Assembly: GCA_031367195.1 (NCBI GenBank)
Contig: JANLPL010000312.1
Span: 1-21,567, forward strand
Direction of reading: 5' to 3'
From: Roseiarcus sp031367195
GTDB lineage: Bacteria; Pseudomonadota; Alphaproteobacteria; Rhizobiales; Beijerinckiaceae
Length of the DNA: 21,567 bases
The notes beneath the pieces were generated by a model. The model did not search any database. It was given only the letters and a program-made list of their open reading frames with translations, and had not been told where the DNA came from. This document shows, one piece after another, positions 6,164-14,360 of this stretch; the stretch's first letter is position 1, and every line of letters begins with the position of its first letter. The position numbers were made by a program, and so were the translations under genes.

Positions 6164-8217
6164 GCAGAATCGTCATCGACGGCAAAGAGATCGACGTGCC
6201 GGCGGAATACACGCTGTTGCAGGCGTGCGAGGCGGCGGGCGCGGAAGTGCCGCGTTTCTGCTTTCACGAGCGGCTGTCGATCGCCGGCAATTGCCGCATG
6301 TGTCTGGTCGAGGTGAAGGGCGGCCCGCCCAAGCCGACCGCCTCATGCGCCATGGCGGTGAAGGACCTTCGCCCCGGCCCGAAGGGCGAGCCGCCCGTGG
6401 TCGAGACCAATTCGCCGATGGCGCGCAAGGCGCGTGCGGGCGTGATGGAATTCCTGCTCATCAACCATCCGCTCGATTGCCCGATCTGCGATCAGGGCGG
6501 CGAATGCGATTTGCAGGATCAGGCGATGGCCTATGGCGTCGATTCGACGCGCTTCCACGAGAACAAGCGCGCGGTCGAGAACAAATATATCGGCGCGCTG
6601 GTCAAGACTTCGATGAACCGCTGCATCCATTGCACGCGCTGCATTCGTTTCAGCACCGAAGTCGCCGGCGTCTCCGAACTCGGCGCCATCGGGCGCGGCG
6701 AGGACATGGAGATCACCTCCTATCTGGAGAAGGCGCTGACGTCGGAATTGCAGGGCAATGTCGTCGATCTCTGCCCCGTCGGCGCGCTGACCTCCAAGCC
6801 GACCGAATTTCATGCCCGGCCGTGGGAATACACCAAGACCGAATCGATCGATGTGATGGACGCGCTGGGCTCGGCGATCCGCATCGATTCGCGCGGCCGC
6901 GAGGTGATCCGCATCCTGCCGCGCACCAACGAGGCGGTCAACGAGGAATGGATCTCCGACAAGACCCGCCACGTCGTCGACGCGCTGAAGGTGCAGCGCA
7001 TCGACCGCCCTTACGTGCGCGTCGCGGGTAAGCTGAAGCCGGCGAGTTGGCCGGAGGCCTTCGCGGCGATCGCGGCAAAGGCGAAGGCGACCAAGCCAGA
7101 AAAGATCGGCGGCATCGTCGGCGATCTCGCCAATGTCGAGGAAATGTTCGCGCTCAAAGGACTGCTCGACAAGCTCGGCTCGAAAAACATCGACTGCCGG
7201 CAGGACGGCTCGAAACTGCATCCGAAGTTCGGCCGCGCGTCTTATCTGTTCAACTCCACCATCGCCGGCATCGACGAGGCCGACGCGATCATGGTGATCG
7301 GCTCCAACCCGCGCCTGGAAGCGCCGGTGCTGAACGCGCGCATTCGCAAGCGCTGGCTGCGCGGCGATTGCCTGATGGGCGTAGTTGGTCCGCAGGCCGA
7401 TCTCACCTACAAGTACAACTACCTCGGCGCCGGGCCGGACAGTCTGGCGCATTTCGCCGATCATCCCCCGGCCGGCAAACAAAAACCGATGTTCATTCTC
7501 GGCGCCGGCGCTTTCGCGCGTCCCGATGGCGAGGCGGTGCTCGCCTTGGCCGTCAAGGCGGCGACTTCGCTGGGGCTGTTCAAGGACGGATGGAACGGGT
7601 TCAACGTGCTGCATACGGCGGCCAGCCGGGTCGGGGGCCTCGATCTCGGCCTCGTGCCGGGCGAGGGCGGGCTCGACGCGCTGCAAATGGCCAAAAGCGG
7701 CGGCGTCGATGTGTTGATCAATCTCGGCGCCGACGAGCTTGAAATCGAGCCGGGCGCGTTCGTGGTCTATATCGGCACGCATGGCGATCGCGGCGCGCAT
7801 CGCGCCGACGTGATCCTGCCCGGCGCGGCTTACACCGAGAAGTCGGGAACCTACGTCAACACGGAAGGGCGGCCGCAGCTTGGCGAACGCGCCGTGTTCC
7901 CGCCGGGCGACGCGCGCGAGGATTGGGCGATATTGCGCGCATTGTCGGACACGCTCGGCGCGCGTCTGCCCTACGACAGCCTGAACGGTCTGCGCGCGGC
8001 GCTGGGCGCAGCTTGTCCGCATCTCGTCAAATACGACATCATCACGCCGGCCGAGACGGCGACGCCCGGCGGCATGGTCGACGGCGCTCCGTCCAATCAG
8101 GCGTTTGCCTCGCCGATCGTCGATTTCTATCTGACCAACCCCATCGCCCGCGCCTCGCGCGTCATGGCCGAATGCTCGGCCCTGGCGAGCGCGCGGCTGG
8201 CGACGGCCGCGGAATAG
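6160..8217 (+). CDS. nuoG: NADH-quinone oxidoreductase subunit G (75 kDa, iron-sulfur)
   Basis: NuoG carries the iron-sulfur chain linking NuoF/E to NuoI. The N-terminal ferredoxin domain binds N1b through Cys34, Cys45, Cys48 and Cys63. His103, Cys107, Cys110 and Cys116 (NHPLDCPICDQGGEC) bind N5. Cys155, Cys158 and Cys161 (CIHCTRC) plus Cys205 (LCPVGAL) bind N4. The rest, about 225-600, is the molybdopterin-oxidoreductase-like domain without a cofactor site. At 685 residues it matches the mitochondrial and alphaproteobacterial form and is shorter than the roughly 900-residue enterobacterial one. The ATG at 6160 overlaps the stop of the 45-codon gene and has only a weak GGA-type ribosome site, so translation likely depends on coupling. 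Confidence 0.97.
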   Translation: MSRIVIDGKEIDVPAEYTLLQACEAAGAEVPRFCFHERLSIAGNCRMCLVEVKGGPPKPTASCAMAVKDLRPGPKGEPPVVETNSPMARKARAGVMEFLLINHPLDCPICDQGGECDLQDQAMAYGVDSTRFHENKRAVENKYIGALVKTSMNRCIHCTRCIRFSTEVAGVSELGAIGRGEDMEITSYLEKALTSELQGNVVDLCPVGALTSKPTEFHARPWEYTKTESIDVMDALGSAIRIDSRGREVIRILPRTNEAVNEEWISDKTRHVVDALKVQRIDRPYVRVAGKLKPASWPEAFAAIAAKAKATKPEKIGGIVGDLANVEEMFALKGLLDKLGSKNIDCRQDGSKLHPKFGRASYLFNSTIAGIDEADAIMVIGSNPRLEAPVLNARIRKRWLRGDCLMGVVGPQADLTYKYNYLGAGPDSLAHFADHPPAGKQKPMFILGAGAFARPDGEAVLALAVKAATSLGLFKDGWNGFNVLHTAASRVGGLDLGLVPGEGGLDALQMAKSGGVDVLINLGADELEIEPGAFVVYIGTHGDRGAHRADVILPGAAYTEKSGTYVNTEGRPQLGERAVFPPGDAREDWAILRALSDTLGARLPYDSLNGLRAALGAACPHLVKYDIITPAETATPGGMVDGAPSNQAFASPIVDFYLTNPIARASRVMAECSALASARLATAAE

Positions 8218-8225
8218 GGTCTCCC

Positions 8226-9389
8226 ATGAGCAGCCTCACACCCTCCCGTCCAGCGCAAGACAGATCGGCCCTCATCGTCGGCGCCATCGCGGGCGTCGCC
8301 GTCGTCGTGCTCGTGTTGGGACTCGTTTACGGTTTTGTCGCCGGCGGCTGGGGCGCCGGATTGGGCCGTTGGTTGCACGCGACGACGTTGGGAACGGTCG
8401 TGCGCTATGTGCTGGAGAGCCTCGCGCTGCTCGTTTGCGTGCTGCTCTCGTCAGCCGTTTTCATCTATGGCGAGCGGAAGGTGTGGGGCGCGGTGCATCT
8501 GCGACGTGGGCCCAACGTCGTCGGCCCCTGGGGCACGCTGCAACCCTTCGCGGACCTGCTGAAATTCATCCTGAAAGAGCCGATCATACCGTCCGGCGCG
8601 AACAAGGGCGTGTTCGTGCTGGCGCCGCTGGTTGGCGCCGCCCTGTCTTTCGCAGCCTGGGCGGTGATGCCGGTCAGTGACGGCTGGGTGGTGGGCGATA
8701 TCAACGTCGGCATTCTCTATCTGTTCGCGGTGTCGTCGCTCGGCGTCTATGGCATCATCATGGCGGGCTGGGCGTCGAACTCGAAATACGCCTTCCTGTC
8801 GGCCTTGCGCTCGGCGGCGCAGATGGTTTCCTACGAAGTTTCGATCGGCTTCGTCATCGTCACCGTGCTGCTCTGCGCCGGTTCGCTCAATCTGACCGAG
8901 ATCGTGCGCGCGCAGGACAGTTGGGCCGGGCTGTTTGGCTGGTATTGGCTGCGGCTGTTTCCGATGTTCATCATCTTCTTCGTCTCGGCGCTGGCGGAGA
9001 CGAACCGTCCGCCGTTCGATCTGGTCGAGGCGGAATCCGAACTCGTGGCGGGCTTTGCGGTCGAGTACTCGGCCTCGATGTATATGCTGCAGTTTCTCAC
9101 CGAATTGATCGCTATTCTCACCATGTCGTCGCTGACGGCGATCCTGTTCCTCGGCGGCTGGTTGCCGCCGCTGCCGTTCGCGCCGTTCACCTGGGTTCCC
9201 GGAATCGTCTGGTTCCTCATCAAGGCCTGGGCGGTGGTGTTCTGCTTCTCGATGACCAAGGCGATCGTGCCGCGCTATCGCTACGATCAGTTGATGCGAT
9301 TGGGCTGGAAGGTGTTTTTGCCGATTTCGCTCGCCATGGTCGTAGTGGTGGCGGCATTTGTCGAAATGTTTGGAACGGTGGCGCGATGA
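8226..9389 (+). CDS. nuoH: NADH-quinone oxidoreductase subunit H (ND1) with extended N-terminus
   Basis: NuoH is the membrane subunit that forms the quinone entry tunnel and links quinone reduction to the proton pumps. The 387-residue product has the diagnostic blocks GERKVWGAVHLRRGPNVVGP at 82-101, LQPFADLLKFILKE at 105-118, ALAETNRPPFDLVEAESELVAGF at about 255-277 and PRYRYDQLM at 349-357. The conserved first helix corresponds to about 60-82. Upstream of it lies an additional hydrophobic stretch (ALIVGAIAGVAVVVLVLGLV, 15-34) and a Gly-rich linker. The protein is therefore about 35-45 residues longer than the usual 320-350. No in-frame ATG that would give the shorter form is evident. The start follows the nuoG stop by 8 nt with a weak ribosome site. 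Confidence 0.95.
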   Translation: MSSLTPSRPAQDRSALIVGAIAGVAVVVLVLGLVYGFVAGGWGAGLGRWLHATTLGTVVRYVLESLALLVCVLLSSAVFIYGERKVWGAVHLRRGPNVVGPWGTLQPFADLLKFILKEPIIPSGANKGVFVLAPLVGAALSFAAWAVMPVSDGWVVGDINVGILYLFAVSSLGVYGIIMAGWASNSKYAFLSALRSAAQMVSYEVSIGFVIVTVLLCAGSLNLTEIVRAQDSWAGLFGWYWLRLFPMFIIFFVSALAETNRPPFDLVEAESELVAGFAVEYSASMYMLQFLTELIAILTMSSLTAILFLGGWLPPLPFAPFTWVPGIVWFLIKAWAVVFCFSMTKAIVPRYRYDQLMRLGWKVFLPISLAMVVVVAAFVEMFGTVAR

Positions 9390-9411
9390 GCGGGCAAGCG
9401 GGGGCTATGTC

Positions 9412-9906
9412 ATGGCGCTGAAACTGGATCAGGCCGCGCGGTCGCTGTTCCTGAGCGAATTCGTGTCGGCGTTCGCGCTCGGCGTAAAATACATGTTCAA
9501 GCCGAAGGCGACGCTCAACTATCCCCACGAGAAATCGCCGCTCTCGCCCCGTTTCCGCGGCGAACATGCGCTGCGTCGCTATCCCAATGGCGAGGAACGC
9601 TGCATCGCCTGTAAGCTGTGCGAGGCGATCTGTCCGGCGCAGGCGATCACCATCGAGGCGGGTCCGCGCCGCAATGACGGGACGCGGCGCGCCACGCGCT
9701 ACGACATTGACATGACGAAATGCATCTATTGCGGCATGTGCCAGGAGGCCTGCCCGGTTGACGCCATCGTCGAGGGGCCGAATTTCGAATTCGCGACCGA
9801 AACGCGCGAGGAACTATTCTACGACAAGGACCGCCTGTTGGAGAACGGTTCGCGCTGGGAGCGGGAACTGGCGCGCAATATCAAATTGGACGCGCCTTAC
9901 CGTTGA
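9412..9906 (+). CDS. nuoI: NADH-quinone oxidoreductase subunit I (23 kDa, TYKY)
   Basis: NuoI carries two [4Fe-4S] clusters (N6a and N6b) that pass electrons from NuoG to cluster N2 in NuoB. The 164-residue product has both ferredoxin motifs: Cys64, Cys67, Cys70 and Cys74 (CIACKLCEAICP) and Cys104, Cys107, Cys110 and Cys114 (CIYCGMCQEACP). The N-terminal amphipathic segment LFLSEFVSAFALGVKYMF at 12-29 fits the membrane-facing helix of the family. ATG 9412 is chosen because it gives the standard length and follows GGGGGC at 9400-9405; an ATG at 9386 that overlaps the nuoH stop is in another frame. The gap to nuoJ is 21 nt. Confidence 0.97.
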   Translation: MALKLDQAARSLFLSEFVSAFALGVKYMFKPKATLNYPHEKSPLSPRFRGEHALRRYPNGEERCIACKLCEAICPAQAITIEAGPRRNDGTRRATRYDIDMTKCIYCGMCQEACPVDAIVEGPNFEFATETREELFYDKDRLLENGSRWERELARNIKLDAPYR

Positions 9907-9927
9907 TGGGCTGCTGAGGGAATAGCT

Positions 9928-10530
9928 ATGCTGGCGCAGGCCTTCTTCTTCTGGATATTCGCCACCATGCTGGTGGGGTCGGCGCTCGCGGTGATTCTGG
10001 CGCGAAACCCGGTGCATTCGGTGTTGTTCCTCATTCTGGCTTTCGTCAGCGCGTCGGGCCTGTTCGTGCTGATGGGCGCGGAATTCCTGGCGATGATGTT
10101 GATCGTCGTCTATGTCGGCGCCGTCGCGGTGCTGTTCCTGTTCGTGGTCATGCTGCTCGACGTGGATTTCGCGGAACTGAAACAGGGATTCGTGCAATAT
10201 CTGCCGATCGGCGGGTTGATCGCGCTGTGCGTCGGCGCCGAGCTTTGGTACGTGACTTCGAACTGGACGCGCGCGCCGAATGCGGCGGCGGCGGCGGCCC
10301 CGGCGGGAACCATCGCCAACACGCGCGCGCTCGGCCTCGTCCTTTACACGCGCTACGCCTATTTCTTCGAGGCGGCGGGACTGATCCTGCTGACGGCGAT
10401 GATCGGCGCCATCGTGCTGACCCTGCGCCACAAGGTCGGCGTCAAGCGGCAGAGCGTCGAGGCTCAGGTCGCGCGCACGCCCGCGACTTCAGTCGAGATC
10501 CGTAAAGTCGCCTCGCGCGCTGGGATTTGA
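9928..10530 (+). CDS. nuoJ: NADH-quinone oxidoreductase subunit J (ND6)
   Basis: NuoJ is a five-helix membrane subunit in the middle of the proton path. The 200-residue product begins with hydrophobic helices and contains RNPVHSVLFLILAFVSASGLFVLMGAEFLA (about 27-56). It then has LIVVYVGAVAVLFLFVVMLLD at 59-79, the conserved segment that includes the pi-bulge region in structures of the family. A low-complexity Ala-rich loop at about 115-130 precedes the last helix. GAGGG at 9916-9920 lies 7 nt before the ATG, one of the better ribosome sites of the operon. The basic C-terminal tail (from about 170) is cytoplasmic. NuoK follows after 10 nt. Confidence 0.95.
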   Translation: MLAQAFFFWIFATMLVGSALAVILARNPVHSVLFLILAFVSASGLFVLMGAEFLAMMLIVVYVGAVAVLFLFVVMLLDVDFAELKQGFVQYLPIGGLIALCVGAELWYVTSNWTRAPNAAAAAAPAGTIANTRALGLVLYTRYAYFFEAAGLILLTAMIGAIVLTLRHKVGVKRQSVEAQVARTPATSVEIRKVASRAGI

Positions 10531-10540
10531 GAGCCAGACC

Positions 10541-10849
10541 ATGATCATCGGACTCACGCATTATCTGTCCCTGGCGGCGATCCTGTTCACCATCGGCGTG
10601 GCGGGCATCATCCTCAACCACAAGAACATCATCATCATCCTGATGTCGGTCGAGGTGATCCTGCTTTCGGTCAACATCAATCTGGTGGCGTTCTCGACCT
10701 TCGCCGGCGATCTGACGGGGCAGGTGTTCGCGCTGCTGATTCTGACCGTCGCCGCGGCGGAGGCGGCGATCGGGCTTGCCATTCTGGTCGCTTATTATCG
10801 CAACCGCGGCTCGATCGCGGTTGAAGACATCCATGCGCTGAAGGGCTGA
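10541..10849 (+). CDS. nuoK: NADH-quinone oxidoreductase subunit K (ND4L)
   Basis: NuoK is a small three-helix membrane subunit that provides two buried glutamates of the central proton channel. Both are present: Glu38 in ILMSVEVILLSVN and Glu74 in TVAAAEAAIGLAI. The 102-residue length is standard. Helices span about 5-25, 30-50 and 61-85, with a short charged tail. It sits 10 nt after nuoJ and 7 nt before nuoL, in the normal order. Confidence 0.97.
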   Translation: MIIGLTHYLSLAAILFTIGVAGIILNHKNIIIILMSVEVILLSVNINLVAFSTFAGDLTGQVFALLILTVAAAEAAIGLAILVAYYRNRGSIAVEDIHALKG

Positions 10850-10856
10850 ACCGGCC

Positions 10857-12848
10857 ATGATGTACGAGATCATCGTCTTCCTGCCGCTGCTGGGCTTCCT
10901 GTTTGCGGGCCTGCTGGGCGCCAATGTCGAGCCGCGCACGTCGGAACTCGTCACCACGATCTTCCTTGGTCTATCCGGCCTGCTGTCCTGGTTCGCGTTG
11001 TTCGGCTTCGCCGCCACCGCCGATCCGCATGCGCTGGTCGTGCCGGTGGCGAACTGGTTCACGTCAGGCAAGCTGGCAATCGACTGGGCGCTGCGGATCG
11101 ACACGCTGACCGCTGTCATGCTGGTCGTGGTTACGACGGTTTCGTTCCTCGTGCACATGTATTCGATCGGCTACATGCACGAGGACGACAGCCGGCCGCG
11201 TTTCTTCGCCTATCTCTCGCTGTTCACCTTCGCCATGCTGATGCTGGTGACGGCCGACAATCTGGTGCAGATGTTCTTCGGCTGGGAGGGCGTGGGCCTC
11301 GCCTCCTATCTGCTGATTGGCTTCTGGTATAAGAAGCCCTCGGCCAATGCGGCGGCGATCAAGGCGTTCGTGGTCAATCGCGTCGGCGATTTCGGCTTCG
11401 CGCTCGGCATTTTCCTGCTGTTCCGGTTGACCGGCTCGGTCAGCCTGGAGTCGATCCGCGCCGCCGCGCCCAGCCTCGTCGGCCAGACGATCCATGTGTT
11501 CGGCATCAATGTCGATGCGCTGACGATCACCTGCCTGTTGCTGTTCATGGGCGCGATGGGCAAGTCGGCGCAATTCCTGCTGCACACCTGGTTGCCCGAC
11601 GCGATGGAGGGGCCGACGCCGGTCTCGGCGCTGATCCACGCCGCGACCATGGTGACGGCGGGCGTGTTCATGGTGGCGCGACTGTCGTTCCTGTTCGATC
11701 TGTCGCCGACCGCGCTCAATGTTGTGCTGATCGTCGGCGCGACGACAGCGTTTTTCGCCGCGACGGTCGGTCTGGTGCAGAATGACATCAAGCGCGTCAT
11801 CGCCTATTCCACCTGCTCGCAGCTCGGCTATATGTTCGTCGCCGAGGGCGTGGGCGCTTATGGCGCCGGCATTTTCCACCTGTTCACGCACGCCTTCTTC
11901 AAGGCGCTGCTGTTCCTCGGCGCCGGCTCGGTCATCCATGCGATGCACCACGAGCAGGACATGCGCCGCATGGGCGGTTTGAAGGACGAGATCCCCTTCA
12001 CCTTCCTGATGATGACGATCGGCACGCTGGCGCTGACCGGCGTCGGCATTCCGTTCACCTCGATCGGCTTCGCTGGTTTCGTCTCCAAGGACGCGATTAT
12101 TGAGGCCGCCTATGCCTCTCATCGTCCCGGCGCGGCCTATGCTTTCATCTGCGTGGTGATCGCGGCGGGGTTGACGTCGTTCTATTCCTGGCGCCTCGCC
12201 TTCATGACTTTCTTCGGCCATCGCGGCGATTGGGCGCACGCCTTGCCGCATGACGCGCATGAAGATCACCACGACCACGGCCCCGCGCACGAATCGCCGC
12301 GGGTGATGCTGATCCCGCTCGCCGCGCTCGCCTTCGGCGCCGTGTTCGCCGGCATGATGTACAGGCATTGGTTCATTGGCGGCGGCTTCGAGGGGTTCTG
12401 GAAGGAATCGATCTTCACGGCCAAGGACAATACGATCCTTGAGGATATGGAGCATGTCCCCTGGCTGGTGTCGCTGTTGCCGTTCCTGATGATGGCCGGC
12501 GGGTTCCTGGTCGCGTACTACATGTACATCGTCAACAAGTCCGCCCCGGCGACGCTGGCGCGCAGCAATCCGCTGCTCTACCGGTTCTTGCTCAACAAAT
12601 GGTATTTCGACGAATTGTACGATCTCCTGTTGGTGCGGCCCGCGTTCTGGATCGGTCGCGTGTTCTGGAAAGGCGGTGATGGCGCGATTATCGATGGGCT
12701 CGGGCCTGACGGCGTGTCCGCCCGCGTGCTCGATGTGACGCGCAACGTGGTGCGGTTGCAGACCGGTTATGTCTATCACTACGCCTTCGCGATGCTGCTG
12801 GGCGTCGCCGCGCTCGCGACCTGGTATCTGTTCGGGGGAATCCGCTGA
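10857..12848 (+). CDS. nuoL: NADH-quinone oxidoreductase subunit L (ND5, antiporter-like)
   Basis: NuoL is the distal antiporter-like proton pump of complex I and carries the long lateral helix that braces the membrane arm. The 663-residue product contains the channel residues Glu144 (FFGWEGVGLASY) and Lys236 (MGAMGKSAQFLLHTWLPDAMEG), and has the expected repeated hydrophobic helices. The C-terminal helices (from about 535) include the LLNKWYFDELYD segment typical of family members with the lateral helix. A loop at about 460-481 is rich in histidine and aspartate (seven His). Two adjacent ATGs at 10857 and 10860 are both possible starts, differing by one residue. The stop overlaps the nuoM start (TGATG). 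Confidence 0.96.
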   Translation: MMYEIIVFLPLLGFLFAGLLGANVEPRTSELVTTIFLGLSGLLSWFALFGFAATADPHALVVPVANWFTSGKLAIDWALRIDTLTAVMLVVVTTVSFLVHMYSIGYMHEDDSRPRFFAYLSLFTFAMLMLVTADNLVQMFFGWEGVGLASYLLIGFWYKKPSANAAAIKAFVVNRVGDFGFALGIFLLFRLTGSVSLESIRAAAPSLVGQTIHVFGINVDALTITCLLLFMGAMGKSAQFLLHTWLPDAMEGPTPVSALIHAATMVTAGVFMVARLSFLFDLSPTALNVVLIVGATTAFFAATVGLVQNDIKRVIAYSTCSQLGYMFVAEGVGAYGAGIFHLFTHAFFKALLFLGAGSVIHAMHHEQDMRRMGGLKDEIPFTFLMMTIGTLALTGVGIPFTSIGFAGFVSKDAIIEAAYASHRPGAAYAFICVVIAAGLTSFYSWRLAFMTFFGHRGDWAHALPHDAHEDHHDHGPAHESPRVMLIPLAALAFGAVFAGMMYRHWFIGGGFEGFWKESIFTAKDNTILEDMEHVPWLVSLLPFLMMAGGFLVAYYMYIVNKSAPATLARSNPLLYRFLLNKWYFDELYDLLLVRPAFWIGRVFWKGGDGAIIDGLGPDGVSARVLDVTRNVVRLQTGYVYHYAFAMLLGVAALATWYLFGGIR

Positions 12849-14338
12849 TGTCCGGCAACTGGGTGCTCTCGGCGCTGCTGATTCTGCCCGTCGTCGGGGC
12901 GATCCTGATCGCGCTGCTGCGCGGCGATTCGAAGGAGACGCTTCGCAACGCGCGCTATGTCGCGCTGTGGACGACGCTGATCACGTTCCTGGTCAGCCTC
13001 TACGCCTGGGCCCTGTTCGATCCCGCCAAGCCCGGCTTCCAGCTGGTCGAGCAATCCGATTGGTTCTCCAACGTCATTCTCTACAAGCTCGGCGTCGACG
13101 GCATTTCGATGCCGTTCGTGCTGCTGACCACATTCCTGATGCCGATCTGCATCCTCGCCTCGTGGACTTCGATTCAGACGCGGGTGAAGGCGTATATGAT
13201 CGCCTTCCTCGAGCTGGAAACGCTGATGATCGGCGTGTTCGAGGCGCTCGATCTGCTGCTGTTCTATGTGTTCTTCGAGGGCGGCCTGATCCCGATGTTC
13301 CTCATCATCGGCGTTTGGGGCGGCAAGCGGCGCGTCTATGCCGCGTTCAAGTTCTTCCTGTTTACGCTGCTCGGCTCGCTGCTGATGCTGATCGGCATTA
13401 TGACGATGTACTGGACGGCGCGCACCAGCGACATCGAAGTGCTGATGCACGTCGGTTTTGCGCCCAATATTCAGTTCTGGCTGTGGCTCGCTTTCTTCGC
13501 CTCCTTCGCCGTGAAGATGCCGATGTGGCCAGTGCACACCTGGTTGCCCGACGCCCACGTCGAGGCGCCGACGGCGGGCTCGGTGATCCTGGCCGGTATT
13601 CTCCTCAAAATGGGCGGCTACGGTTTCCTGCGCTTCTCGCTGCCGATGTTCCCCGACGCCAGCGTCTATTTCGCGCCGCTGGTGTTTGCGCTCTCAATCA
13701 TCGCGATCATCTACACCTCGCTGGTCGCGCTGGTGCAGGAGGACATCAAGAAGCTGATCGCCTATTCCTCGGTCGCCCACATGGGCTTCGTCACCATGGG
13801 CATTTTCTCCGGCAACGCGCAGGGTGTCGAGGGCGCGGTGTTCCAGATGGTGAGCCACGGGCTGGTCTCCGGCGCGCTGTTCCTCTGCGTCGGCGTGGTC
13901 TATGACCGGATTCATACGCGCGAAATCGCGGCCTATGGCGGCCTCGTCCATCGGATGCCGCGCTATGCCGTGGCGATGCTGGTGTTCACGCTGGCCAATG
14001 TCGGTCTGCCCGGCACCTCAGGCTTCGTCGGCGAATTCCTCACCCTCATCGGCGCCTTCCAGGCCAACACCTGGGTCGCGTTGTTCGCCACATCGGGCGT
14101 CGTCCTTTCGGCGGCCTATGCGCTTTATCTCTATCGCCGCGTCATCTTCGGCGTGCTGGATAAGCCGCCGCTGCTAACCATCCAGGATCTCACCTTCCGC
14201 GAGCATCTGTTCCTGATCCCGCTGCTGTTGCTGGTGATCTACTATGGCGTGCATCCGCAGCCGATCCTCGATGCCTGCGCCGCTTCGGTCGAGGCGATGC
14301 TGCAAGGCATGCAGCGCGCCGCGACGGCGGGGCTGTGA
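12848..14338 (+). CDS. nuoM: NADH-quinone oxidoreductase subunit M (ND4, antiporter-like)
   Basis: NuoM is the middle antiporter-like proton pump. The 496-residue product has Glu144 in LLFYVFFEGGLIPMFLIIG and Lys223 in SFAVKMPMWPVHTWLPDAHVEAP, matching the essential channel residues of the family. The later block LVQEDIKKLIAYSSVAHMGF is also conserved. About fourteen hydrophobic helices can be counted, and the length is typical. The start shares one base with the nuoL stop (TGATG at 12846-12850), so translation is probably re-initiated there. The 22-nt gap to nuoN contains a GGGG ribosome-site candidate. Confidence 0.96.
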   Translation: MSGNWVLSALLILPVVGAILIALLRGDSKETLRNARYVALWTTLITFLVSLYAWALFDPAKPGFQLVEQSDWFSNVILYKLGVDGISMPFVLLTTFLMPICILASWTSIQTRVKAYMIAFLELETLMIGVFEALDLLLFYVFFEGGLIPMFLIIGVWGGKRRVYAAFKFFLFTLLGSLLMLIGIMTMYWTARTSDIEVLMHVGFAPNIQFWLWLAFFASFAVKMPMWPVHTWLPDAHVEAPTAGSVILAGILLKMGGYGFLRFSLPMFPDASVYFAPLVFALSIIAIIYTSLVALVQEDIKKLIAYSSVAHMGFVTMGIFSGNAQGVEGAVFQMVSHGLVSGALFLCVGVVYDRIHTREIAAYGGLVHRMPRYAVAMLVFTLANVGLPGTSGFVGEFLTLIGAFQANTWVALFATSGVVLSAAYALYLYRRVIFGVLDKPPLLTIQDLTFREHLFLIPLLLLVIYYGVHPQPILDACAASVEAMLQGMQRAATAGL

Positions 14339-14360
14339 AAATGCTTTTGGGGCGACAGAG

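Noticed and set aside
6343..8022. 559-codon minus-strand open frame opposite nuoG
   Set aside because: Same reason: a codon-bias shadow of nuoG with no recognisable domain and no ribosome site.
11064..12779. 571-codon minus-strand open frame opposite nuoL
   Set aside because: Translation is mostly Arg, Glu, His and Gln, as expected for the antisense of membrane-helix codons; nuoL is certain on the other strand.
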